Below, piece by piece: positions 15,383 to 23,388 of a DNA stretch of 64,000 bases (position 1 is its first letter; the number at the start of each line of letters is the position of its first letter). Location of the stretch: positions 1-64,000 of the forward strand of contig NZ_JAUCYU010000016.1 in NCBI RefSeq assembly GCF_030373445.1, in the 5' to 3' direction. The DNA comes from Roseovarius sp. (GTDB lineage: Bacteria > Pseudomonadota > Alphaproteobacteria > Rhodobacterales > Rhodobacteraceae). Below the pieces are notes generated by a model, which was given only the letters and a program-made list of their open reading frames with translations, did not search any database and was not told the DNA's origin. The position numbers and the translations under genes were made by a program.

Positions 15383-17755
15383 TCACGCGTAGTTCCCCTT
15401 CACCCGCTCCTTGGTCGGGTCGAAATGCGGGTAGGGCACGACTTTCGCTTTCAGCCGCTTCTGCTGGCCGTCGAGCTGGCCCACCTCGATCTCGGTGCCG
15501 TGCTCGGCATGGGTCACGTCGACCCGCGCCAGCGCGATGTTCTTGCCGAGAATGGGCGACTTGAGGGCGCTCGTGACCTCGCCCACCTGCGCCTTGCCGA
15601 TGCGAAGGCAGTCGCCGGGCGACGGCACCAGCCCCGCCTCGACTTCGAGGCCCACCATCTTGCGCTGCGGGTGGGCCTTGCGTTCCTCCAGCGCGGCGCG
15701 GCCGATGAAATCGTCGTTCTTCGACTTGAGCGGCACGGTGAAGCCGATCCCGGCCTCGAACGGGTCGGTCTGGTCGTCGAACTCGGACCCGGCAAAGATC
15801 AGCCCCGCCTCGATCCGCACCATGTCGAGCGCGGCAAGGCCGAGGGGCGTCAGCCCATGCGGCTCGCCCGCCTTCCAGATCGTGTCGAACACCTCCTCCG
15901 CATCCTTCGGGTGGCAGAATATCTCGTAGCCCAGCTCACCGGAATAACCGGCGCGGCCCAGCACGATCGACGTGCCGTCGAAATCATGCAGCCGCGCCGG
16001 GGTGAAGCGGAACATGCCCAACTCCTCCACCGTCGGCTTGTCGGGCGCGGTCCAGAGGATGTCCTTCAGGATATCGCGCGACTTCGGCCCCTGTACCGCG
16101 ACGTTGTGCAACTGGTCCGTCGAACTGCGCACCCAGGCGTTCAGCCCCAGCTTCTGCGCCTGCTCGCGCAGCCACAGGCCGGAGGTGTCGTTGCCGCCGA
16201 CCCAGCGGAAATTGTACTCGCCCAGCCGGAACAGGGTGCCGTCGTCGATCATCCCGCCGTGGTCGTAGCAGATGGCGGTATAGACCAGTTGCCCCACCGC
16301 CAGCTTCTTGACGTTGCGGGTCACGCAATACTGCATCAGCTTCTCGGCGTCGGGCCCCGTGACCTCGTACTTGCGCAGCGGCGAGAGGTCCATGATCGCC
16401 GCCTTCTCGCGGCAGGCCCAGTATTCGGCGACCGGCCCGTGGTTGGTGAAGCTGTTGGGCAGCCAGTAGCCGTTATATTCGACGAAATCGCGCGTGTGGC
16501 GGGCAAAGCAGGCGTGAAAGCCGGTTTCCTTGGTCTGTTCCAATTCTGACTCCGCAGATTTCCGGTAGCCGACGGAGCGGCTGAAGGTTTCCGATGCGCC
16601 GTAGGTGCGCACCTGGATGTCGGTGGGGTTCCACCCGTTGGCCTGGTCCACGTCGCAGGGGCAGGCCGTCGAGACGCAGACGAGGTCGGTCAGCGCCTTC
16701 AGCAGCACGTAGTCGCCGGGGCGCGACCACGGGTCGTCCATGCCGATGGCGTTGGTCTCGTCGAGCATGGTGTTGAAGAAGAAGTTGATCGCGGGCCAGC
16801 CGGCGCGCGGGCGGACATTGTATTGCGCGAGGTCCTTGTTGATGTTGTCGGAACAGTTGACGTGGCCGGGATAGCCCAGCTCCTCGTAATACCGCGCCGT
16901 GCAGGCCAAGCCGAACGTGTCGTGCCGGCCGCAGGTATCCTGAACGATCTCGACCAGCGGCTGCTGATCGACATTCCAGTATTTCGAGAAGATGCCGGGG
17001 GTGGGGTAGACGAGGCCCATCAGCGTGCGGGTGGTGGTCGGGTCGATTTCCCGCTCGAGCCCCTTGTCGAGGTCGCGCAGGGCGAAGGCCTGGAAATCCG
17101 AGCACTCGCGGCCCTGCACGTCGAGTACCTGGATGTACTCGCCCTTCTTCACCTCGTAGCTTTTGGCGTTGCCCGGCTGGATGTTGATATCGTGGATCGG
17201 GTCGGCCAGCGGGTCGGGCGGGGCCATGCCGCCCTTGCCCTCGCCGGGGTTGGCGCGGCGGATATAGAGGATCAGCTCGGTCGGCGGGTTCTGCGTCTCC
17301 GGCGCCATCGGGCCGCCGGGCGACGCCACGATCAGCAGCCCGTCGCACTCGGCATGGAAGGTCGCCATGTCGCCGGGGTTCGAGCCGTCGGAAAAGACGC
17401 GGATCGCCTGCCCCTTGCCGAGGTCGAAGCCCGCCTTGTCGAGCGCCTTTGCCACCTTCGCACCAGAGCGCGAGCCATTGGCCAGCACCGAGATCACGCC
17501 ATCGGGGCGGCCGTGGCTGGTGGCGCCCAGCATCGCGGCGTCTGACACACCGTCAGGCTTGAAGAACACCAACTCGCCCTTCTGAAGCCCCTCGCGGTCG
17601 AGCACGGAAATCTCGTCGCCCTTGTAGACCGGCACGGCGCGAGAGCCGCCGCCGGGCACCGGGTGGCGTTCCGTGCCGTGGGGCAATATCGGCAGGCCGG
17701 GCGTGATGACGCCCGCCCGCTCGTACGGGGTTTCGAACACCGGGGTTACGGTCAT
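15383..17755 (-). CDS. tdm: Trimethylamine-N-oxide demethylase (DUF1989-GcvT fusion)
   Basis: A 790-residue two-domain enzyme. The N-terminal part (about residues 10-400) is two DUF1989-type segments; cysteines at about 218 (GRECSDF), 275, 285, 301, 360, 365 and 367 (STACPCDVD) are candidates for the metal site. The C-terminal part (about 415-775) is a GcvT aminomethyltransferase domain (YWLPNSFTNHGPVAEYWACREKAAIMDLS through LGRAGYSGELGYEIF and LGLAALDMVRIEAGL) that binds tetrahydrofolate. This architecture is that of Tdm, which cleaves TMAO to dimethylamine and formaldehyde and passes the C1 unit to tetrahydrofolate. It is the last gene after tmoX-tmoV-tmoW-cupin. GGAGGAGA precedes the ATG at 17755. 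A related GcvT fusion of another substrate is possible, but the transporter context argues for TMAO. Confidence 0.85.
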   Translation of the reverse strand: MTVTPVFETPYERAGVITPGLPILPHGTERHPVPGGGSRAVPVYKGDEISVLDREGLQKGELVFFKPDGVSDAAMLGATSHGRPDGVISVLANGSRSGAKVAKALDKAGFDLGKGQAIRVFSDGSNPGDMATFHAECDGLLIVASPGGPMAPETQNPPTELILYIRRANPGEGKGGMAPPDPLADPIHDINIQPGNAKSYEVKKGEYIQVLDVQGRECSDFQAFALRDLDKGLEREIDPTTTRTLMGLVYPTPGIFSKYWNVDQQPLVEIVQDTCGRHDTFGLACTARYYEELGYPGHVNCSDNINKDLAQYNVRPRAGWPAINFFFNTMLDETNAIGMDDPWSRPGDYVLLKALTDLVCVSTACPCDVDQANGWNPTDIQVRTYGASETFSRSVGYRKSAESELEQTKETGFHACFARHTRDFVEYNGYWLPNSFTNHGPVAEYWACREKAAIMDLSPLRKYEVTGPDAEKLMQYCVTRNVKKLAVGQLVYTAICYDHGGMIDDGTLFRLGEYNFRWVGGNDTSGLWLREQAQKLGLNAWVRSSTDQLHNVAVQGPKSRDILKDILWTAPDKPTVEELGMFRFTPARLHDFDGTSIVLGRAGYSGELGYEIFCHPKDAEEVFDTIWKAGEPHGLTPLGLAALDMVRIEAGLIFAGSEFDDQTDPFEAGIGFTVPLKSKNDDFIGRAALEERKAHPQRKMVGLEVEAGLVPSPGDCLRIGKAQVGEVTSALKSPILGKNIALARVDVTHAEHGTEIEVGQLDGQQKRLKAKVVPYPHFDPTKERVKGNYA

Positions 17756-17769
17756 CAGGTCTCCTCCAG

Positions 17770-18135
17770 TTAGTCCTGATCCAGATCGTCGATCGTGCCG
17801 CGATGGGTGACCACCAGCCGACAGCCCGAATGCGAGACCGAGAAATGTGCCGACCCGCCCGAGAGCGAGACGAAATCGCCTGCCCGGTACATGTGGCCGT
17901 CGCAATCTTCAAGATCGCCCTCCACCACGTAGAACTCCTCCGGCCCGTTGTGGCGGTGCGGGTTGCAGCGGGTGCCGGGCGCCATGATCATCAGGTAGCT
18001 GCCCTGCCCCGCGGCCTCGTCATAGGAGATGTTCTTCCACCAGACATCCTCGTCCGGCAAGCCGGGCATCGGCATCTTGACGAAACCGGTGCGCTCGAAA
18101 TTGATGACGTTGCGGTGATCTGCGAGTGTTCCCAT
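17770..18135 (-). CDS. Small cupin domain protein in the TMAO operon
   Basis: A 121-residue single cupin. Motif 1 is CNPHRHNGPEEFYVVEG (about residues 57-73), with two His and one Glu as metal ligands, and motif 2 is AGDFVSLSGGSAHFSV with the fourth His. The protein begins MGTLADHRNVINFERTGFV. Its ATG shares one base with the tmoW stop (TGATG), and tdm starts 14 bases after its own stop, so it is locked in the operon. Its task is unknown: a metal-dependent enzyme on the amine or formaldehyde, a sensor or a helper of Tdm are all possible, and the sequence does not decide. Confidence 0.85.
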   Translation of the reverse strand: MGTLADHRNVINFERTGFVKMPMPGLPDEDVWWKNISYDEAAGQGSYLMIMAPGTRCNPHRHNGPEEFYVVEGDLEDCDGHMYRAGDFVSLSGGSAHFSVSHSGCRLVVTHRGTIDDLDQD

Positions 18136-20114
18136 CAGCCCAGTCCCAATGCTTCCTTGCGTTTCGCGGCCCAGCGGGTGAGCGCCATGTCAAAAGTCAA
18201 CGCCATCAGCGAGACGTTGATCCCGAGGACGAAGTTCTTGCCGAGGTCGGTGCCCGCCAGCGTGCGCTGAAGCTCTTGCCCCAAATCCTGCGTGCCGATG
18301 AAGGCGGCGATGATCACCATGAAGAAGGCGAACATGATCGCCTGGTTGAAGCCCACCGCCATCGTCGGCATCGCCAGCGGCAGTTGCACGCTGAGCAGCT
18401 TCTGGCGTTTCGTCGCGCCGGACATGTCGGCGGCCTCGGTCATTTCCGGCGGCACGCCGCGGAGGCCCTCGATGGTATAGCGGGTCAGCGGCACGGTGGT
18501 GAAGATCACGATCGACAGCACCACCGTCACGTCCGAGACGCCGAACAGCATGATGGCGGGCAGCAGGTAGATGAAGCTGGGAAAGGTCTGGGCGGTGTCG
18601 CAGATGATCAGCATCCGCCGCGACCACTTGGCCGAGCGTGCGGCGAAGATGCCCAGCGGGATGCCGATGAACATCGACAGGATCACCGCCGAGATGACCG
18701 AGTAAAGCGTTATGACCGACCGGTCCCACCAGCCGGTGAAGGCGATGATGGTGAAGAAGACGGCGGCATAGATCGCCGGCCGCTTGCCGCCCACGCCCCA
18801 GGCAAAGGCCACCATCAGCAGGATGAAGGCCGAGGTCGGGATCCACAGAAGCGCGTTGCGGAAGGGGATGAGCACCCAGACGTTGAGCACGTAGCGGATG
18901 CCCCCGGTGATCGCCTGGATCAGGTCGATATCGAGGACCCACTTGATGACCTTGTCCATTTCGCGCCCGACCGAGAGCGACTGGCGGCGGCCGACCTCGT
19001 CGAAATACTCGACCACCTGCGCAAGCCCGAAGAAACCCACGAAAACCACCACGGCCAGCAGGATGTACTTGTGCCGGATGTACCATGGCGTGCCCCGCTC
19101 GTGATGTTCAGGCAGCTTGACGACCCAGGCTTTCGACAACTGGTCGAGCATGATGGCGACCAGCACGATGGTGATGCCGATCTCGAAGGAGCGGCCCAGC
19201 TTGAAGCTGTTCATCATCGCCAACAACTTGCCGCCAAGGCCGGGCATGCCGATGAAGGCGGTGAGAACCACCATGGCGAGGCAGAGCATGATCACCTGGT
19301 TCACGCCCACGAGGATCTCGGTCCGGGCCGAGGGGATGAAGACACGCGTCAGCATCTGCCAGCGGGTGCTGCCGGCCATCTTGCCGGCCTCGACGATCTC
19401 GGGCGGCACTTTCTTCAGGCCGATGGTGGTCATCAGGATCATCGGCGGGGTGGCATAGATCGTGGTGGCGATGGCGCCCGCCGTCGGCCCCACCTTGAAG
19501 AAGATCACCGCGGGCAAAAGGTAGGTGTAGAACGGCAGGGTCTGCATCACCGCCAGCAGCGGCTTGATCGCGTTGTCGAACGACTTCCACTTCCACGCGG
19601 CGATGCCGGTGACAAGGCCGATCGCGAAGCCCAGCGGCGCGGCGACGGCCAGCACCGAGAGGGTTTCCATGGTGATTTCCCACTGTCCCATCACGGCAGT
19701 CCAGACAAAGGTGCCGCCCGCGAGAAGCGACATCTTCCAGCCGCCGAGGTAATAGCCGATCACCGCCGCCACGGCGGCGATCGACGACCACGGCAGCGGG
19801 TCGTCGAGGTAGGGCCAGCGGTATTTCCCCTCGAGCAGGTTGGCCGTGGCGCCCAGCAGGAACTCCAGCGGGCCTTCGGCGAACCAGCGGGTGAGCTGGT
19901 TGATATGCAGCGTGTCGATGACGATGACGTTGAAGAAATAGTCGAGCCACTGGGCCAGCGGCGGAATCCACGCCTCGGGCAGGCGGACCAGGAAGTCGGG
20001 CAGCACCGGCTTGGCGAGGCACAGCACGAGGGCGGCGCCAAGCAGGACCTGGAGAACCCTGTCCTGCGTGGCGGCGGTGTCGCGGGCGGGTGTGCTGACG
20101 GCGAGGTCGGCCAT
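18135..20114 (-). CDS. tmoW: TMAO/betaine-type ABC transporter permease, duplicated
   Basis: A 659-residue inner-membrane protein with two ProW-type permease halves in one chain. Each half has an EAA loop facing the ATPase: VEAGKMAGSTRWQML (about residue 240) and TEAADMSGATKRQKL (about 560). Many transmembrane segments flank them, for example SIAAVAAVIGYYLGGW and YAAVFFTIIAFTGWW. A normal glycine-betaine permease is about half this length, so the gene is an internal duplication or fusion, as described for TmoW-type proteins. It starts 1 base after the tmoV stop and overlaps the cupin start. It would form the membrane channel for TMAO or a related quaternary amine. Confidence 0.85.
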   Translation of the reverse strand: MADLAVSTPARDTAATQDRVLQVLLGAALVLCLAKPVLPDFLVRLPEAWIPPLAQWLDYFFNVIVIDTLHINQLTRWFAEGPLEFLLGATANLLEGKYRWPYLDDPLPWSSIAAVAAVIGYYLGGWKMSLLAGGTFVWTAVMGQWEITMETLSVLAVAAPLGFAIGLVTGIAAWKWKSFDNAIKPLLAVMQTLPFYTYLLPAVIFFKVGPTAGAIATTIYATPPMILMTTIGLKKVPPEIVEAGKMAGSTRWQMLTRVFIPSARTEILVGVNQVIMLCLAMVVLTAFIGMPGLGGKLLAMMNSFKLGRSFEIGITIVLVAIMLDQLSKAWVVKLPEHHERGTPWYIRHKYILLAVVVFVGFFGLAQVVEYFDEVGRRQSLSVGREMDKVIKWVLDIDLIQAITGGIRYVLNVWVLIPFRNALLWIPTSAFILLMVAFAWGVGGKRPAIYAAVFFTIIAFTGWWDRSVITLYSVISAVILSMFIGIPLGIFAARSAKWSRRMLIICDTAQTFPSFIYLLPAIMLFGVSDVTVVLSIVIFTTVPLTRYTIEGLRGVPPEMTEAADMSGATKRQKLLSVQLPLAMPTMAVGFNQAIMFAFFMVIIAAFIGTQDLGQELQRTLAGTDLGKNFVLGINVSLMALTFDMALTRWAAKRKEALGLG

Positions 20115-20115
20115 C

Positions 20116-21144
20116 TCACTGGTCCCCCAGCAGCACGTCGAGCGCCTTGCGCCGTTCCAGAACGCCCATCAACGTGCCGTCCTTCGCCGTCACCGGCAGA
20201 TGATCGCGCGTGTCGTTCACCAGTTGCCGGGCCAGTTGCAGGATGGTCATGTCGCCCTGTACCGGCTCGCCCTCGGGCGCCTGGCCGTTGACCGGGGCGG
20301 CCAGCACGCCGGCATGCACCACGCGGGCCTTGTCGATATCCTCGGTGAACTTGCGGACATAGGCCGTCTGGGGGTTCAGCACGATCTGGTCGGGCGTGTC
20401 GCATTGCTCGATCGCGCCGTCCTTCATGATCGCGATACGGTCGGCAAGGCGCAGCGCCTCGTCGAAATCGTGGGTGATGAAGACGATGGTCTTGCCCAGC
20501 ATGTCCTGCAGGCGCAGGAATTCGTCCTGCATCTCGCGGCGGATCAGCGGATCGAGCGCCGAGAAGGGCTCGTCGAGAAACCAGATATCGGGCTCGATGG
20601 CGAGCGAGCGGGCGATGCCCACGCGCTGTTGCTGGCCGCCCGAAAGCTCGCGCGGGAAGTAATCCTCGCGCCCTTCGAGCCCCACCAGCTTGATCACCTC
20701 GAGCGCGCGTTCGCGCCGCGCGTGCCTGTCCTGCCCGCGCATTTCCAGCGGGAAGGCCACGTTTTCCAGCACGGTGCGGTGCGGCAGCAGGCCGAAGGAC
20801 TGGAACACCATGCCCATCTTGGACCGCCGCAGCTCGATCAGGTCGTTCTCGGACAGGGCCATGATGTCCTGCCCCTCGACCTCGATCGTGCCGCCGGTGA
20901 TGTCATGCAGGCGCGAGAAACAGCGCACGAGGGTGGATTTGCCCGAGCCCGACAGGCCCATGATCACGAGCATCTCGCCCTTGGCCACGTCGACCGAGAC
21001 ATCCTTGACCCCTGCGATATAGCCATCGGCGCGGATCTGGTCGTAGCTGTGCCCCTCGGGCATGGTTCGCAGGTACCCCTTCGGATCGGGGCCGAAGATC
21101 TTCCAGGCGTTGCGGCAGGAAATGACGGGGGGTTCGCTGGTCAT
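20116..21144 (-). CDS. tmoV: TMAO/betaine-type ABC transporter ATP-binding protein
   Basis: A 342-residue ATPase of the glycine betaine/proline (ProV) group. Walker A is MGLSGSGKSTLVRCFSRL (about residues 62-79), the Q-loop MGMVFQSFGLLPHRTVLENV, the signature LSGGQQQRVGIARSLAIE, Walker B IWFLDEPFSALDPL and the switch His in VFITHDFDEAL. An N-terminal insertion typical of ProV-type proteins (WKIFGPDPKGYLRTMP) is present, and the last 65 residues form a CBS-like domain (DMTILQLARQLVNDTRDHLPV). ATG at 21144 is chosen because the ATPase homology starts there. It powers import of TMAO with TmoX and TmoW. The order tmoX-tmoV-tmoW matches the operon layout. Confidence 0.88.
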   Translation of the reverse strand: MTSEPPVISCRNAWKIFGPDPKGYLRTMPEGHSYDQIRADGYIAGVKDVSVDVAKGEMLVIMGLSGSGKSTLVRCFSRLHDITGGTIEVEGQDIMALSENDLIELRRSKMGMVFQSFGLLPHRTVLENVAFPLEMRGQDRHARRERALEVIKLVGLEGREDYFPRELSGGQQQRVGIARSLAIEPDIWFLDEPFSALDPLIRREMQDEFLRLQDMLGKTIVFITHDFDEALRLADRIAIMKDGAIEQCDTPDQIVLNPQTAYVRKFTEDIDKARVVHAGVLAAPVNGQAPEGEPVQGDMTILQLARQLVNDTRDHLPVTAKDGTLMGVLERRKALDVLLGDQ

Positions 21145-21251
21145 GTTCGGTTTATCCCTGGCTGGTGCAGGCCGATGGTACGGCATGCCCGCGAAGTGAC
21201 CAAATCGCCCGTGCGGCATGTGCGAACCGGGCGACTGGAGCGATGGAAACG

Positions 21252-21281
21252 CCCCTGCCCGGCGCAGCGGCCGGACAGGGG
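21252..21281 (-). promoter_or_regulatory. Hairpin between tmoX and tmoV
   Basis: On the minus strand the sequence just after the tmoX stop folds into a GC-rich stem: CCCCTG pairs with CAGGGG, one C/A mismatch, then CCGGC pairs with GCCGG around a six-base loop. It begins 13 bases after the tmoX stop and has no long T-run. Such stems between a binding-protein gene and the rest of the operon often stabilise the first part of the mRNA or reduce read-through. Confidence 0.55.
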
Positions 21282-21294
21282 TCGGAGAGGCGGG

Positions 21295-22251
21295 TCAGGT
21301 GGCGCCTTCCGGCATCCACGCTTTCCAGACGTCCTCGTTCTCTTCCAGCCAGATCTGGGCGGCTTCTTCCGGCTCGTACTCGTCGATATCGACCAGCTTG
21401 GCCATCTCGGCGATCTGGGCGTTGGTGAAGGAGATCTTGGTCAGCACCTCGTAGGCGTTCGGCCACTTGTCCTTCATCCCGTCCCAGGCGGCCTTCTTCA
21501 GGTAGCCGTCGGCGGGGTTGCCGCAATCATAGAGCGCGTCGGGGTTCGGGCCCTTCGCCGGATCGGTGTCGCAGCCGTCTTCCCATTCGGGGAACTCGAC
21601 GAATTCGCCGGGCCAGACCGCTTCGGCGAAGTTGGGCGTCCAGTTGAAGACCAGCACCGGCGTCTTGTCCGACTCGGCCGCGCCGATATGCGCCCAGAGG
21701 GCGGCGGCGGAGCCCGCGTTCTTCACCACGTAGTTCAGGTCGAGCGCCTCTGCCCGTTCCTTGCCGTGCTTGAGCCAGTCGACCGGACCGTCGAGGAACA
21801 GCCCCTTGTCGCCCGTCTCGGCGGTGGCAAAGATGTCGGCACAGTCGTTGAGCGCCTTCCAGTCGGGCAGGCCCGGGCAGGCATCCTTGGTCCACATCGG
21901 GTACCACCAGTCTTCGCGCGTTACGGCATCATGGTCGCCCGCGTCGTGCAGGCCGCCCTTTTCCAGCGCCGTGCGGAACGAGGCGCCGAACGCGCCTTCC
22001 CAGACCTCGAGCTCGAGCGCCACGTCGCCGAGGCGGACCGATTCGTACACCGCCTGGCTGTCGGTGGTGACGAATTCGACGTTGTTGCCCATCATCTCGT
22101 ACATCTGGCCGACCACGTGCGACATCACGATCTGGCTCGACCAGTTGTGAATCGGGATGACGATCGGCTCGGAACTGTCTTCCTGCGCCATCGAGGCGGT
22201 CGCCGTGGCAAGGCCAAGGGCCGCCACCGACACGATTTTCGTTAGTTTCAT
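21295..22251 (-). CDS. tmoX: TMAO-binding periplasmic protein of an ABC transporter
   Basis: A 318-residue substrate-binding protein of the glycine betaine/OpuAC family. The signal peptide is residues 1-22 (MKLTKIVSVAALGLATATASMA). The mature part contains many tryptophans in positions typical of an aromatic ammonium cage: IPIHNWSSQIVMSHVV, EVWEGAFGAS, REDWWYPMWTKD, FNWTPNFAEAVWPGEF. The acidic EEAAQIWLEENEDVW is near the end. It delivers TMAO or a related quaternary amine to TmoW/TmoV. GGGGAG stands 5 bases before the ATG at 22251. It is divergent from the LysR gene (203 bases), the likely control region. TMAO as ligand is inferred from tdm in the same operon. Confidence 0.88.
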   Translation of the reverse strand: MKLTKIVSVAALGLATATASMAQEDSSEPIVIPIHNWSSQIVMSHVVGQMYEMMGNNVEFVTTDSQAVYESVRLGDVALELEVWEGAFGASFRTALEKGGLHDAGDHDAVTREDWWYPMWTKDACPGLPDWKALNDCADIFATAETGDKGLFLDGPVDWLKHGKERAEALDLNYVVKNAGSAAALWAHIGAAESDKTPVLVFNWTPNFAEAVWPGEFVEFPEWEDGCDTDPAKGPNPDALYDCGNPADGYLKKAAWDGMKDKWPNAYEVLTKISFTNAQIAEMAKLVDIDEYEPEEAAQIWLEENEDVWKAWMPEGAT

Positions 22252-22454
22252 GTTAACTCCCCATTGCGGTTCGAGCGCCCGGTTTGTCCGGGCCGCTTCT
22301 TTCAGCAGGGGCAGTATCGCAAACATCCGGGCCGGTTCTGATTCTAAATTGGTTGTGGTTGGCCCCAAAAAAAGTTTGGCAAATCCCGGTGCGGCCCTGT
22401 AGCTTTTGCTGCGACTGCATTCTCCACCTGCCCAGCCGGGGAGGCCAGACAAAG
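22252..22454. promoter_or_regulatory. Divergent promoter region between tmoX and the LysR gene
   Basis: This 203-base gap separates the tmoX and LysR start codons and must hold both promoters. It contains an AT-rich stretch (TTCTAAATTGGTTGTGGTTGG, about 22340-22360) and the A-run with AGTTTGGCAAAT (22368-22384), unlike the GC-rich surroundings. LysR proteins usually bind T-N11-A sites here, but I see no single convincing one. Confidence 0.5.
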
Positions 22455-23384
22455 ATGCTTAAAAACAGGGCGGCCCTGCCACGGCTCGACTACCTGCTGA
22501 CCTTCGAGGCGGCGGCGGAGCTGGAAAGCTTTGCCGCGGCCGCGAAAGAGCTTCACGTCAGCGAAACGGCGGTCAGCCGAAAGATCCGCCTGCTGGAGCA
22601 TCATTTCAACTGTGCGCTCTTCGTCCGGGGGCACCGTTCGGTGCGCCTCACCGATCACGGGCGCAAGCTTCTGAATGGAATCGTGCCGGCGCTGAAGACG
22701 CTGGAACGCGCCTCCGAGAACATGCTGAGCGAGCGCCAGCGCAGTACCGTGCGGATGGCCGCGACCAACTCGGTCTCGTCGCTGTGGCTCATGCCCCGGC
22801 TGCACAATTTCCACCAGTCGAATGCCAATATCACCATCAGCCTCGTGTCCTCGGATATCGACAGCGAGTGCCTGGCCGAGCATTTCGACCTGACGATCCT
22901 GCGCGGCGACGGCGACTGGCCCGGCTACACCGCCGACAGGCTGTTCGGCGAGACGGTCTTCCCGGTCTGCGCGCCCGGTTACCTGCTCTGCGAGCCGCGG
23001 GTCGAGAAGGTCGAGCAACTGCCGGCGCAATCGCTGATCGAGGTGACGAACAACCACACCGAATGGCTGAACTGGAAGACGTGGCTGGGCCATCACGGCA
23101 TCGACCCGGCCAGTGTGCGGCTGTCGACCTTCGTGAACACCTACCCGCTGGCGATACAGGCGGCGATCGACGGGCTGGGCATCGCGCTGGGCTGGGGGCA
23201 CCTGGTCGACCGGCATTTGCAGGCCGGCACGCTGGTTAAGCCGCTGGGCGACACGCATGTGCGCACGGAATCGGGCTATTACCTGCTGCGCCGGACCCGC
23301 GCGAAGCAGCACGCGGAAAGCGACGTCGTCGCCGAATGGCTGATGAGCGAAAGCGCCGCGCGCAAGCGCTACGCCAGCGGATAG
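22455..23384 (+). CDS. LysR family regulator, probable activator of the TMAO operon
   Basis: A 309-residue LysR protein. The N-terminal helix-turn-helix is LTFEAAAELESFAAAAKELHVSETAVSRKIRLLEHHFNCALFVRG (about residues 12-56); a GcvA-like effector domain follows (RMAATNSVSSLWLMPRLHNFHQSNANITISLVSSD). Divergence from tmoX over 203 bases makes it the likely activator of the operon, with TMAO or a breakdown product as effector; this is inference. ATG at 22455 is chosen because the HTH alignment starts there; GGGGAGG is 11 bases upstream. Its gene ends 5 bases from the convergent HDAC-like gene. Confidence 0.88.
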   Translation: MLKNRAALPRLDYLLTFEAAAELESFAAAAKELHVSETAVSRKIRLLEHHFNCALFVRGHRSVRLTDHGRKLLNGIVPALKTLERASENMLSERQRSTVRMAATNSVSSLWLMPRLHNFHQSNANITISLVSSDIDSECLAEHFDLTILRGDGDWPGYTADRLFGETVFPVCAPGYLLCEPRVEKVEQLPAQSLIEVTNNHTEWLNWKTWLGHHGIDPASVRLSTFVNTYPLAIQAAIDGLGIALGWGHLVDRHLQAGTLVKPLGDTHVRTESGYYLLRRTRAKQHAESDVVAEWLMSESAARKRYASG

Positions 23385-23388
23385 GGCC

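Noticed and set aside
18126..20291. A 721-codon open frame on the plus strand
   Set aside because: It is antisense to tmoW and has low-complexity His/Asp/Gly composition.
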